The translations under genes and the position numbers were made by a program. From Clostridiales bacterium (GTDB lineage: Bacteria > Bacillota > Clostridia > Oscillospirales > Oscillospiraceae), in NCBI GenBank assembly GCA_004551945.1, contig SFPN01000046.1:1-13111 (forward strand): a stretch of DNA of 13,111 nucleotides, written 5' to 3'. Shown here one piece after another: positions 6,488 to 13,101 of the stretch. Numbering within the stretch: the first letter of the stretch is position 1; the number at the start of each line of letters is the position of its first letter. Under the pieces are notes generated by a model. The model worked only from the letters and a program-made list of their open reading frames with translations, made no database searches and was not told the origin of the DNA.

Positions 6488-6652
6488 TCACTTAGTCTCG
6501 GTATGAACGGTGTGCTTTCTGCAGAAGGGGCAGTACTTGTTCATCTCTAAGCGGTCGGGGGTATTCTTCTTGTTCTTCATAGTGTTGTAGTTGCGCTGCT
6601 TGCATTCGTTGCATCTGAGGGTGATCTTCACCCGTGCGCCGGCCTTTGCCAT
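6488..6652 (-). CDS. rpmG: Ribosomal protein L33, zinc-binding form
   Basis: A 54-aa protein. It starts MAKAGARVKITLRCNEC and ends HTVHTETK at tandem TGA stops (6490-6485). Two CXXC pairs, C14/C17 and C41/C44, mark the zinc-containing form of L33 (also called C+). L33 is a small 50S protein near the E site. The ATG at 6652 follows GGAGGTGCCGCGAT. It is the first gene of the rpmG-secE-nusG-rplKA unit, after a 240-nt structured leader. A longer open frame overlapping it in another register (6492-6806) is only its shadow. Confidence 0.96.
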   Translation of the reverse strand: MAKAGARVKITLRCNECKQRNYNTMKNKKNTPDRLEMNKYCPFCRKHTVHTETK

Positions 6653-6893
6653 ATCGCGGCACCTCCTTTACGATGTTCGGCCCCGGGAAAAAGCAAAACG
6701 CCGAAATCGGCCTTCCGCCTGTCCACAGGCGATTCCGATCCCGGCGAATCCATTCTGCCAAAAAAGAGCGTACTGACGCTCTGGAAGAATACGGCTGGAT
6801 CGGCATCGTTTGCCTCCCTATGTCCCGGTTTGGTCAAGGGTTTGCGGGCGTATACCGTAATACGCGCACAAAAAATAAGCCCTTTTCATAGGT
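6653..6893 (-). ncRNA. Structured 5' leader of the rpmG-secE-nusG operon
   Basis: A leader of about 240 nt runs from the promoter to rpmG and has no convincing coding frame. In transcript order it holds a hairpin GCGTAT/ATACGC (6865-6848), a purine-rich stretch, and a terminator hairpin with a T-run (6782-6760). A hairpin CGCCTG/CAGGCG (6731-6716) and a small hairpin GCCGA/TCGGC (6711-6700) followed by TTTT complete it. ATCGG (around 6735-6739) can instead pair with CCGAT (6707-6711 region), excluding the last hairpin. This suggests attenuation. I do not recognise it as a named leader family. Confidence 0.55.
6760..6782 (-). terminator. Intrinsic terminator/attenuator in the rpmG leader
   Basis: On the - strand AGAGCGT (6782-6776) pairs with ACGCTCT (6771-6765) around CAGT and is followed by a run of T (to 6760). 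It lies about 110 nt upstream of rpmG in the same transcript, so it must be regulated or leaky for the operon to be expressed. Confidence 0.75.
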
Positions 6894-6899
6894 GCTGTT

Positions 6900-6929
6900 A
6901 TTCTAGCACGTCCTGCAACAGGTTGTCAA
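6900..6929 (-). promoter_or_regulatory. Sigma-A promoter of the rpmG-secE-nusG-rplKA operon
   Basis: On the - strand TTGACA (6929-6924), an 18-bp spacer and TAGAAT (6905-6900) are preceded by a TGC extended -10. Start expected near 6893. Confidence 0.82.
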
Positions 6930-6990
6930 GGGGATTTTGCAAGAAAATATAAGATATAGAGGAGACCGGGCGCTTTTCTGTGCCCTTCCG

Positions 6991-7019
6991 GTTGACACTC
7001 ACCGCCCTTTCCGGTAAGA
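6991..7019 (+). promoter_or_regulatory. Sigma-A promoter of the ruvX-udp-DUF1847 operon
   Basis: TTGACA (6991-6996), 17-bp spacer, TAAGAT (7014-7019). Start near 7026, giving a leader of only about 20 nt that contains the ribosome binding site AAGGTGAT (7032-7039). Divergent from the rpmG promoter, about 60 bp away. Confidence 0.82.
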
Positions 7020-7045
7020 TGAACGTGTAAGAAGGTGATAACAGT

Positions 7046-7507
7046 ATGCGGATTATGGCGATTGATTACGGCGACGCCCGCACGGGGGTTGCCCTGTCCG
7101 ACCCCACCGGCTTTCTGGCGGGGCAGACCTTCCTGGTGAAGAGCCGGAAGGAAGAGATTGTTCTGGCGGAGCTTTCCGCCCTGGCCCGCCGGGAGGGGGC
7201 GGAGGAGCTGGTGCTGGGCTACCCGAAAAACATGAACGGCACCGTGGGTCCCCGGGCGGAAAAGTGCGCCGCCCTGGGGGAAAAGCTCAAGGAGGCCACC
7301 GGCCTGCCGGTGATCCTCTGGGACGAGCGCCGCACCACCGTGGACGCCCACCGCATTTTAGGGGAGCAGGGGGTCCGCAGCAAAAACCGCAAGGACAAGA
7401 TCGACTCCGTGGCGGCCACTCTGATTCTGGAGGGCTACCTTGACTGGAAGCGCATCCAGGCAAAACGACAGGAAAAGGAGGAGAACCATGAAGAAGGAAA
7501 CCCGTGA
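7046..7507 (+). CDS. ruvX: Putative pre-16S rRNA nuclease / Holliday junction resolvase RuvX (YqgF)
   Basis: A 153-aa protein of normal length with the RNase H-like fold. Visible motifs are IDYGDARTGVALSD (6-19, catalytic D7), LVLGYPKNMNGT (55-66), LWDERRTT (91-98, with the acidic E94) and KDKIDSVAATLILEGYL (117-133, D120). In E. coli the family matures the 5' end of 16S rRNA; others report resolvase activity. The ATG is behind AAGGTGAT. The Lys/Glu-rich tail past residue 140 overlaps the start of the next gene by 20 nt, so the two are translationally coupled. Confidence 0.93.
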   Translation: MRIMAIDYGDARTGVALSDPTGFLAGQTFLVKSRKEEIVLAELSALARREGAEELVLGYPKNMNGTVGPRAEKCAALGEKLKEATGLPVILWDERRTTVDAHRILGEQGVRSKNRKDKIDSVAATLILEGYLDWKRIQAKRQEKEENHEEGNP

Positions 7508-8276
7508 CGTCCAATACCATATTAACTGCGGGCCGGGAGACGTGGGCCGCTACTGCATCCTGCCCGGTGATCCCGGCCGGTGTGAGCTGATTGCCCGGTA
7601 CTTCGATGACCCCGTCTTTATCGGCTCCAACCGGGAGTACACAATCTATACCGGCACCCTTCTGGGGGAGAAGGTCAGCGTCTGCTCCACAGGCATCGGC
7701 GGCCCTTCTGCGGTGATTGCTTTGGAGGAGCTGACCGCCCTGGGGGCGGATACCTTCGTCCGGGTGGGCACCTGCGGGGGCATTGCCATCCCGGTGCAGA
7801 GCGACGACCTGGTGATTGCCACCGGCGCGGTGCGCCACGAGGGGACCAGCCGGGAGTATGCCCCCATTGAGTTTCCCGCCGTGGCGGACTTCCAGGTGCT
7901 CACAGCCCTGGTGGACGCCGCCAAGGCACTGAAGGAACCCTGGCACGCCGGGGTGGTCCAGTGCAAGGATTCCTTCTACGGCCAGCACGACCCCGCCCGG
8001 ATGCCCGTGTCCTACGAGTTACTGAACAAGTGGGAGGCCTGGAAGCGCCTGGGGGTTCTGGCCAGCGAGATGGAATCCGCCGCCCTCTTCACCGCCGCCG
8101 CCGCTCTGGGGGTCCGGTGCGGCTCCGTGTTCCATGTGGTGTGGAACCAGGAGCGGGAGAAGGCCGGGCTGGACCAGAAGGAGTCCGGCGACGTGCTCCA
8201 GGCAGTCCGGGTAGGCGTGGAAGCGGTCAAGCTGCTCATCCAGCAGGACCGGGAAAAGGAGGCAGACCATGGCTAA
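7488..8276 (+). CDS. udp: Uridine phosphorylase family nucleoside phosphorylase
   Basis: A 262-aa PNP/UDP-family enzyme that phosphorolyses a nucleoside to the base and (deoxy)ribose-1-phosphate in the cytoplasm. Motifs: GDPGR (27-31, phosphate loop), STGIGGPSAVIALEEL (67-82, the family signature), RVGTCGGI (92-99), and SEMES (193-197), whose E194-M195-E196 bind ribose. In the base pocket Q166 (FYGQHDP) matches the uracil-contacting Gln of E. coli Udp, but the following Arg (R168 there) is replaced by Asp, so strict uridine specificity is uncertain. ATG 7488 is chosen because AAAAGGAGG precedes it and the family N-terminus starts there, although the frame stays open upstream to 7440. It overlaps ruvX by 20 nt and the next gene by 8 nt. 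Confidence 0.88.
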   Translation: MKKETRDVQYHINCGPGDVGRYCILPGDPGRCELIARYFDDPVFIGSNREYTIYTGTLLGEKVSVCSTGIGGPSAVIALEELTALGADTFVRVGTCGGIAIPVQSDDLVIATGAVRHEGTSREYAPIEFPAVADFQVLTALVDAAKALKEPWHAGVVQCKDSFYGQHDPARMPVSYELLNKWEAWKRLGVLASEMESAALFTAAAALGVRCGSVFHVVWNQEREKAGLDQKESGDVLQAVRVGVEAVKLLIQQDREKEADHG

Positions 8277-8934
8277 GGAAGGAAAGCATTCCTGCATCGA
8301 CTGCGCCGTCACGCTGTGCGACGCACACAACCCCCACAAGGCGTTTCCCGCCTTCTGCATCAGCCGGAAGATGACCGAGGAACAGCGCAACGCCTCCCTG
8401 AAGGAGTATTTTAACGACCCGGAGGATAAGAAGGTGGTCCAGGTGGCCGCCACCGTAGAGTCCGACGGCTACAAGATCTGGCCCCGGGTTCAGGAGACCA
8501 TCGAGTTTGCCAAGCGCATGGGCTTTACCAAAATCGGCATTGCCACCTGTGTTGCGCTCATCAAGGAGAGCCGGATGCTGGCCAAGATGCTCCGGGCCCA
8601 TGGCTTTGAGGTCTACGGGATCAGCTGCAAGGCCGGCGAGGTCCCCAAGACCGAGCTGGGCATCCACCCCAAGTACCACGGCCCCGGCCACATCGCCTGC
8701 AACCCCATCCTCCAGGCCCAGCTGCTGGCGGAGGAGGGCACGGAGTTTAACATCGTCATGGGCCTGTGCGTGGGCCACGACAGCCTGTTCTATAAATACT
8801 CCAAGGCCCTGACCACCACCCTGGTGGTGAAGGACCGGGTGCTGATGCACAACACCGTCATGCCCCTGTACACAGCCGAGCAATACTACCAGCATCTGCT
8901 CCACCCCCCGGAAGAGGAGAAGGAATCTGAATAA
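8269..8934 (+). CDS. DUF1847 protein, predicted metal-binding
   Basis: A 221-aa protein recognised as the DUF1847 family from its N-terminal cysteine cluster and its Rossmann-like body. C9, C12 and C17 (CIDCAVTLC) and C30 could bind a metal. Other conserved blocks are KIGIATCVALIKESRMLAKMLR, a GISCKAGEVPK segment, HIACNPILQAQLLAEEGTEF and IVMGLCVGHDSLFYKYSKA. No function is established for the family. Its ATG lies inside the end of udp (8-nt overlap, ATGGCTAA, stop of udp at 8274-8276), behind GGAGG, so it is coupled to the phosphorylase and may act in the same nucleoside or sugar-phosphate step (inference). The strong terminator at 8971 ends the operon. Confidence 0.85.
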   Translation: MAKEGKHSCIDCAVTLCDAHNPHKAFPAFCISRKMTEEQRNASLKEYFNDPEDKKVVQVAATVESDGYKIWPRVQETIEFAKRMGFTKIGIATCVALIKESRMLAKMLRAHGFEVYGISCKAGEVPKTELGIHPKYHGPGHIACNPILQAQLLAEEGTEFNIVMGLCVGHDSLFYKYSKALTTTLVVKDRVLMHNTVMPLYTAEQYYQHLLHPPEEEKESE

Positions 8935-8968
8935 CCCGTCCCGTGGATGGAAGACGTGTCCGTAAAGC

Positions 8969-9006
8969 AAAAAAACATCCGTACCAAAACGGTACGGATG
9001 TTTTTC
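8969..9006. terminator. Strong bidirectional intrinsic terminator
   Basis: ACATCCGTACC (8975-8985) pairs with GGTACGGATGT (8991-9001) around AAAAC, flanked by a run of seven A and a run of T. It serves the udp/DUF1847 operon on + and the XRE gene on -. Confidence 0.92.
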
Positions 9007-9020
9007 TGTTGTTGGAAAAG

Positions 9021-9656
9021 CTAATGATTCCGCAGAGCACGCTTTTCAAGTTCTAAAGTGATCAGCGCTGCGGCCATCAGATAAACGACAGCAGCAACAC
9101 ATTCCAACACAAGAGAATGGATTGGGTGTGGATAAAAAGCTGCCAAAGCCATAATCACAAACCTGACAGGGAAATAGGTTCCTAGCCATGCGGAGATTTT
9201 GTAAAACCGCTTGCGAAACTGAGAAGTCCTCTCAGTTCGTTCGTTTGTCCTTTTCTGATAAGCATATTCAAAACCGCCCACCACAGCGACAAATGGAAGA
9301 AAACTTAAAACGCCAAAGAACAGATTTTGCAGAATAATTGTGGTCATAAATTGAAGGATGAGAATCATTGCCTCCAGGACAACCAAAAAAGCCATAATCT
9401 GATGGACACCATCGGGCGTTCCTTCCTTGGTTCCCGGTAAGTCACTGTCGCTTTGGTATTCATCATCCAGCAGGTAATCAGCAGTCACATGAAACAGTTT
9501 GCTCAGGCGCAGAATGTTCGTGGCATCGGGCATTGCCGTTCCCATTTCCCAGCGGGAAACGGCTTGCCTTGATACATTCAGATGTTCCGCTAACGTTTCC
9601 TGTGACATTCCTCTGGACTTTCTGAGTCCAACAATTTTATCTGATAATTTCATCAT
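9021..9656 (-). CDS. XRE-family regulator fused to four transmembrane segments
   Basis: A 211-aa protein. Residues 4-63 form an HTH_XRE domain: LSDKIVGLRKSRGMSQETLA, then VSRQAVSRWEMGTAMPD and LRLSKLFHVTADYLL. After a polar linker (65-84) come four hydrophobic segments near 86-108, 112-133, 153-174 and 182-203, with a Lys/Arg-rich loop (135-152). A membrane-tethered DNA-binding protein is therefore predicted. No signal peptide or enzyme domain is seen. ATG 9656 or 9653 are both possible behind AAAGGAGG (5 or 8 nt away); upstream ATGs lack a ribosome binding site and are rejected. Base composition is visibly more AT-rich than the flanking genes and codon use differs, suggesting recent acquisition. 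It stands alone, with no partner gene; target unknown, autoregulation possible. Confidence 0.85.
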   Translation of the reverse strand: MMKLSDKIVGLRKSRGMSQETLAEHLNVSRQAVSRWEMGTAMPDATNILRLSKLFHVTADYLLDDEYQSDSDLPGTKEGTPDGVHQIMAFLVVLEAMILILQFMTTIILQNLFFGVLSFLPFVAVVGGFEYAYQKRTNERTERTSQFRKRFYKISAWLGTYFPVRFVIMALAAFYPHPIHSLVLECVAAVVYLMAAALITLELEKRALRNH

Positions 9657-9678
9657 GAAATCCTCCTTTGACCCGGTG

Positions 9679-9706
9679 ATTTCATTGCAGCAAAAAGTTC
9701 TGTCAA
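9679..9706 (-). promoter_or_regulatory. Candidate promoter of the XRE gene
   Basis: On the - strand TTGACA (9706-9701), a 16-bp spacer and TGAAAT (9684-9679). The -35 is consensus and the -10 matches at four of six positions. Confidence 0.5.
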
Positions 9707-9722
9707 ACGCCACCGCATCAAC

Positions 9723-9753
9723 GTTGCAATTCCGCAACATGACGTTACATTGC
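9723..9753. promoter_or_regulatory. Two overlapping dyads, candidate operator for the XRE regulator
   Basis: A 20-bp dyad with GCAA/TTGC ends and ACGT at its centre (9734-9753; 14 of 20 positions symmetric) overlaps GTTGC/GCAAC arms around a 6-bp spacer (9723-9738). They lie directly upstream of the candidate -35. HTH_XRE dimers bind such dyads, but the link is inferred. Confidence 0.35.
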
Positions 9754-9877
9754 GTTTTTTCCAACCTGCTGGCGTAAATCAAGTTTACCACAGAGATACA
9801 CCAGCATCAACAATGGGTCAGAAAAAGTGCCCAAACGGTTTGGATTCGGGGGACTGGTAACAGGATCCTGTTTTGCG

Positions 9878-9908
9878 ATCCCGCCCTTTTTCCGGGGCGG
9901 GATTTTTT
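9878..9908 (+). terminator. Intrinsic terminator/attenuator upstream of the 182-aa gene
   Basis: ATCCCGCCC (9878-9886) pairs with GGGCGGGAT (9895-9903) around an 8-nt loop and is followed by six T (9903-9908). No + strand gene ends just before it, so it either ends a short untranslated RNA or attenuates the gene at 9953. The - strand has no T-run after the stem. Confidence 0.7.
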
Positions 9909-9952
9909 ACCCCCGTGAGGCATAGGGTAAAGGAAGAGAGGAGGGATGCCCC

Positions 9953-10501
9953 ATGGAGCAGCGGTTTTCCCTGGAGGGCGGTCAGATGGTGTGCCGGGAC
10001 GCTCAGGGGGGCGGCGTGGAGGTCATTCTGGAGCTGCGCCCCCGGGAGCGGGGCCTGTACCGGGGGTACCTGGCAGGGCCGGGAGGCCGGATGGACCTGG
10101 GGGCCCTGCTGCCGGAGCGGGACAGTCTCCGTCTGCGCCGCACCCTGTCCCAGCGGCGGCTGCGGGAGCAGGGCTGCTGGCCCATCTTGGGAGGTGGAGC
10201 CTCTCTGGTTCACTCCTTCCAAACCGGCCGGCCCGGGGGAGCGCCCCAGGGCTGGACCCCGCTGACCGGGGAAGAGAACCTGTTTCCCCGGGACCCCCTC
10301 CTGGCCCGGGCGGTGAAGGAGTCCCACCGGGGCCTGCTCCGCCGCCAGCCGGAGGGAGACTTCCGCCTGGCTTTCCCCTGGGACCCGGCAAGTCCCTTCC
10401 CCCTGGTCCCCCTGTTCTGCTTTGCCCGGGTGGAAACCCTGGGCGGCCGTCCACACTTGACATTTCGCTTCCGAAGCGGCGGCACCCCCGCCATGCCCTG
10501 A
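9953..10501 (+). CDS. Uncharacterised 182-aa protein
   Basis: I do not recognise a family. The ATG at 9953 follows GGAGGG (9940-9945) at good spacing, and codon use (G/C third positions) matches the neighbouring genes. The N-terminal half alternates hydrophobic and charged residues (RFSLEGGQMVCRD, VEVILELRPRERGLYRGYLA), which reads like beta strands. It is followed by a basic segment (LRLRRTLSQRRLREQGCWP, about 59-77) and a Gly/Pro-rich middle. The C-terminal part (FRLAFPWDPASPFPLVPLFCFARVE) is hydrophobic but too broken by Pro for a membrane helix. No signal peptide. It lies 81 bp before mrnC, which has its own promoter. Likely a lineage-specific cytoplasmic protein. Confidence 0.65.
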   Translation: MEQRFSLEGGQMVCRDAQGGGVEVILELRPRERGLYRGYLAGPGGRMDLGALLPERDSLRLRRTLSQRRLREQGCWPILGGGASLVHSFQTGRPGGAPQGWTPLTGEENLFPRDPLLARAVKESHRGLLRRQPEGDFRLAFPWDPASPFPLVPLFCFARVETLGGRPHLTFRFRSGGTPAMP

Positions 10502-10518
10502 CCCTCCCGCCTCCGCCC

Positions 10519-10547
10519 TTGCCAGAACTTCAAATCTGCGCTACAAT
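10519..10547 (+). promoter_or_regulatory. Sigma-A promoter of mrnC-rqcH
   Basis: TTGCCA (10519-10524), 17-bp spacer, TACAAT (10542-10547); start near 10555, leader about 28 nt. Confidence 0.75.
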
Positions 10548-10582
10548 ACTCCCAAAGGATCACCAAGAATGGGAGCGACAAC

Positions 10583-10987
10583 ATGGATTATTTTCACTTA
10601 TCGGAAGACAAACAGGCCCTGCTGGACATGAGCAGCCTGGGGCTGGCCTATCTGGGGGACGCGGTGTACGAGGTCATGGTTCGCAGTTGGCTGTGCCTGC
10701 GCGGCAAGCTCACCCCCGGGCGGCTTCACCGGGCGGCCCTGGACTATGTAGCCGCTCCCCGGCAGGCCAGGCTGCTGGAAAAGCTCCTGCCCAGCCTTAC
10801 GGAGGAGGAGGTGCGCGTCTACAAGCGGGGCCGCAACTCCAACCCCCACGCCCATCCCCGGGGGGCCACCCGGCAGGAATACCAGATTGCCACCGGGCTG
10901 GAGACCCTGTTTGGCTGGCTCTACCTCCAGGGGGAGACCCAGCGCCTGAACCAACTGTTTGACCGGATGATGGAAGGGGAGGAATGA
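10583..10987 (+). CDS. mrnC: Mini-ribonuclease III
   Basis: A 134-aa RNase III-like nuclease without a double-stranded RNA-binding domain, the size usual for Mini-III. The catalytic motif is LAYLGDAVYE (21-30, D26), and the second acidic site is in ATGLETLFGWLYL (E106). The VYKRGRNSNPHAHP and RQEYQIATG segments are typical. In Bacillus it trims the ends of 23S rRNA precursors on the 50S subunit. The start codon is preceded by a modest GGGAG. It is followed after 3 nt by rqcH, so the two are co-translated. Confidence 0.94.
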   Translation: MDYFHLSEDKQALLDMSSLGLAYLGDAVYEVMVRSWLCLRGKLTPGRLHRAALDYVAAPRQARLLEKLLPSLTEEEVRVYKRGRNSNPHAHPRGATRQEYQIATGLETLFGWLYLQGETQRLNQLFDRMMEGEE

Positions 10988-10990
10988 CCC

Positions 10991-12748
10991 ATGCCCATGG
11001 ACGCACTGTGTCTGTCCGCCGTGAGACGAGAGGCGGAGAGGCTGATTTTAGACGGCCGCATCGACAAGATTCACCAGCCCAGCCGGGACGAAATCCTGAT
11101 GCAGATTCGCAGCCGGGAAGGCGCCTGCCGCCTGCTTCTCTCTGCCAACCCCGCCCGGCCCCGGATGCAGCTGACCGAGCGGACCCGGGAGAACCCGGCG
11201 GAGCCGCCCATGTTCTGTATGCTTCTGCGGAAGTACCTCACCGGCGGCAGAATCCTGGAGGTCCGCCAGCCCCCCATGGAGCGGCTGGCAGAGCTGGTGA
11301 TTGAGGCCACCAACGAGATGGGGGACAAGGTCACCCGCCGGCTGATTCTGGAGGCCATGGGCCGCCGGACCAACCTGCTGCTGCTGGACGGGGAGGGCCG
11401 CATTGTGGACTGCCTGCGCCGGGTGGACGTGGATCTGTCCCAGGAAAACGCCCGTCCCCTGCTGCCGGGGCTGTTCTACAAGTATCCCCCCATCCAGACC
11501 GGCAAGCTGGACCCCGGCTCCTTCACGGAGACGGACCGGGCCGCTCTTCTGGTGTCCGCATCTCCGGACACCCCCGCCGACAAATTTTTGATGGACCACT
11601 TTTTGGGCCTGTCCCCCCTCATTGCCCGGGAGGTGGCCTTCGAGGCCTTCGGAGAGGTGGACGCCCCCGTGGGCCGGGACCCGGAAACCCTGCTGGATAA
11701 GCTGGCGGCCCTGCTGGACAGGCTCCAGGGGGGCCAGGTCCAGCCCACCATGCTCCTGCGGGAGGGAAAGCCTGTGGACTTCTCCTTCCGGCCCATCCTC
11801 CAGTACGGCCCGGGGACGGAAAACCGCGCCTTTGACCGGTTCTCCGCCCTGCTGGACGAGTTTTACCAGGCGAAAGAGAACGCCGACCAGGTCAGGCAGA
11901 AGGGGCAGGATCTGATCAAATCCCTGAACCACGCCCGGGACCGCCTGGCACGAAAACTGGCCCTCCAGGAAAAGGAACTGGCCGAGACCCAAAACCGGGA
12001 GGAAAACCGCATCCGTGGCGACCTGATTACCGCCAACCTCTACCGGATGGAGAAGGGCATGAAGTCCTTAAAAACGGAAAACTACTACGATCCGGAGTGC
12101 CGGGAGGTGGAAATCCCCCTGGACCCCCTGAAAACGCCCCAGCAGAACGCCGCCAAATATTACAAGGCCTACACCAAGGCCAAGACCGCCCAAGAGATGC
12201 TCACCATCCAGCTGGAAAAGGGCGCGGCGGAGAAGGAGTACCTGGACAGCGTCCTGGACAGCGTCTCCCGGGCGGAAGGGGAGCGGGACCTGGCGGAAAT
12301 CCGCCAGGAGCTGGAGGAGACCGGCTACCTCCGCCGCCGGGGCAAGGGGAAAAACCAGATGAAGCGCCCTGCCGCCAAGCCCCTGGAGTTCCGCTCCTCC
12401 AGCGGCCTGCGCATCTCCGTGGGCCGGAACAATTTGCAGAACGACAAGCTCACCACCAAGCAGGCGGGAAAGTGGGACTACTGGTTCCACACCCAGAAGA
12501 TCCACGGCTCCCACGTGATTCTGTGGACGGAAGGGGAAAAGCCCGATGACCAGAGCCTTCACGAGGCGGCTTGTTTGGCCGCCTGGTTCTCCCAGGGCCG
12601 GGAGGGGAAGAAGGTCCCGGTGGACTATACCCCTGTGAAGTTTGTGAAGAAACCTGCCGGGGCACGCCCGGGGATGGTGATCTACACCACCTACCAAACT
12701 GCCTATGTGGACCCGGACGAGGCCCTGGTAAAGAAGCTCAAAAAATAA
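10991..12748 (+). CDS. rqcH: RqcH (Rqc2/NEMF homologue, NFACT family)
   Basis: A 585-aa protein of normal length. The NFACT-N domain occupies about 1-270, with SAVRREAERLILDGRIDKIHQP at the start. Long charged helices forming the coiled-coil arms lie at about 290-350 and 395-450. The NFACT-R domain (about 466-570) has FRSSSGLRISVGRNNLQND, WDYWFHTQKIHGSHVIL and a closing SYKFVKK-like VKFVKKPAGARPGMVIYT. In Bacillus RqcH binds 50S subunits carrying stalled peptidyl-tRNA and, with tRNA-Ala, adds C-terminal Ala tails that mark the peptide for ClpXP. The DR motif essential in B. subtilis (D97/R98) appears here as E97-R98, a conservative change. Older annotations call the family fibronectin-binding protein FbpA. 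ATG 10991 is chosen because GGGGAGG lies 7 nt upstream; ATG 10997 would be too distant. Confidence 0.95.
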   Translation: MPMDALCLSAVRREAERLILDGRIDKIHQPSRDEILMQIRSREGACRLLLSANPARPRMQLTERTRENPAEPPMFCMLLRKYLTGGRILEVRQPPMERLAELVIEATNEMGDKVTRRLILEAMGRRTNLLLLDGEGRIVDCLRRVDVDLSQENARPLLPGLFYKYPPIQTGKLDPGSFTETDRAALLVSASPDTPADKFLMDHFLGLSPLIAREVAFEAFGEVDAPVGRDPETLLDKLAALLDRLQGGQVQPTMLLREGKPVDFSFRPILQYGPGTENRAFDRFSALLDEFYQAKENADQVRQKGQDLIKSLNHARDRLARKLALQEKELAETQNREENRIRGDLITANLYRMEKGMKSLKTENYYDPECREVEIPLDPLKTPQQNAAKYYKAYTKAKTAQEMLTIQLEKGAAEKEYLDSVLDSVSRAEGERDLAEIRQELEETGYLRRRGKGKNQMKRPAAKPLEFRSSSGLRISVGRNNLQNDKLTTKQAGKWDYWFHTQKIHGSHVILWTEGEKPDDQSLHEAACLAAWFSQGREGKKVPVDYTPVKFVKKPAGARPGMVIYTTYQTAYVDPDEALVKKLKK

Positions 12749-12760
12749 GGAGGTCAGATT

Positions 12761-12970
12761 ATGGACGAAACCCTGGCATGTTACCGCTTCCAGTGCGCAA
12801 AGTTCCTCCAGTGCCTCCGGGCCAGCGGCAAGGGCTGCTGCCTGGAATGGGACCCGCAGGAGAAGAAGCTCCCTGACGGGGCCTGCACCAAGGAGAACGG
12901 CTACCCCTACTTCCAGCCGGGCAGGGAAGAAAACCCCGCCCACGCCTGGCTGCGGCGGCCCAACGGATAA
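12761..12970 (+). CDS. Small cysteine-rich protein (69 aa), unknown
   Basis: The ATG at 12761 follows a near-perfect AAGGAGGTC, 12 bp after rqcH, and G/C-rich codon use continues, so this is a real gene. Six cysteines (C7, C12, C18, C26, C27, C42) and several aromatic residues suggest a small zinc-binding or disulfide domain. No signal peptide or membrane segment is visible. I do not recognise a family. Its position suggests co-expression with mrnC and rqcH; the terminator behind it has been entered by an insertion sequence. Confidence 0.7.
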   Translation: MDETLACYRFQCAKFLQCLRASGKGCCLEWDPQEKKLPDGACTKENGYPYFQPGREENPAHAWLRRPNG

Positions 12971-12985
12971 CGAGATTTACCCAAA

Positions 12986-13013
12986 CAAAAACCGGAAGGA
13001 CAGTCTCGTCCTT
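12986..13013 (+). terminator. Terminator 5' half, interrupted by an insertion sequence
   Basis: An A-rich run and ACCGG lead into AAGGAC (12996-13001), loop AGTCTC and GTCCTT (13008-13013), where the element begins. The CCGG(T)n that should complete the 3' arm is missing. Predicted to resume beyond the other end of the element, outside this window. Confidence 0.65.
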
Positions 13014-13027
13014 TGCACCTGTAAAAT

Positions 13028-13067
13028 AAAAGTAGACACTCACAAAAGTGTGGGTGTCTACTTTTTT
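13028..13067. terminator. Hairpin with T-run in the element's left end
   Basis: Arms AAAAGTAGACACTCACA (13028-13044) and TGTGGGTGTCTACTTTT (13049-13065) form a 17-bp stem with one U-G wobble around AAAG, followed by two more T. It should stop transcripts arriving from the rqcH operon before the transposase gene. Confidence 0.65.
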
Positions 13068-13101
13068 CGTAGTATAATGAATTTGGAAAGGAAGTGAAGA
13101 T

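Noticed and set aside
6492..6806. 104-aa open frame on the - strand over L33
   Set aside because: Different register from rpmG; the L33 frame with its four cysteines is the real one.
6653..6893. Possible tRNA or T-box before rpmG
   Set aside because: No cloverleaf, TTCRANNC or T-box AGGGTGGNACCGCG sequence found.
9946..10962. 338-aa Gly/Pro-rich open frame
   Set aside because: Out-of-frame shadow of the 182-aa gene and mrnC; spans the mrnC promoter.
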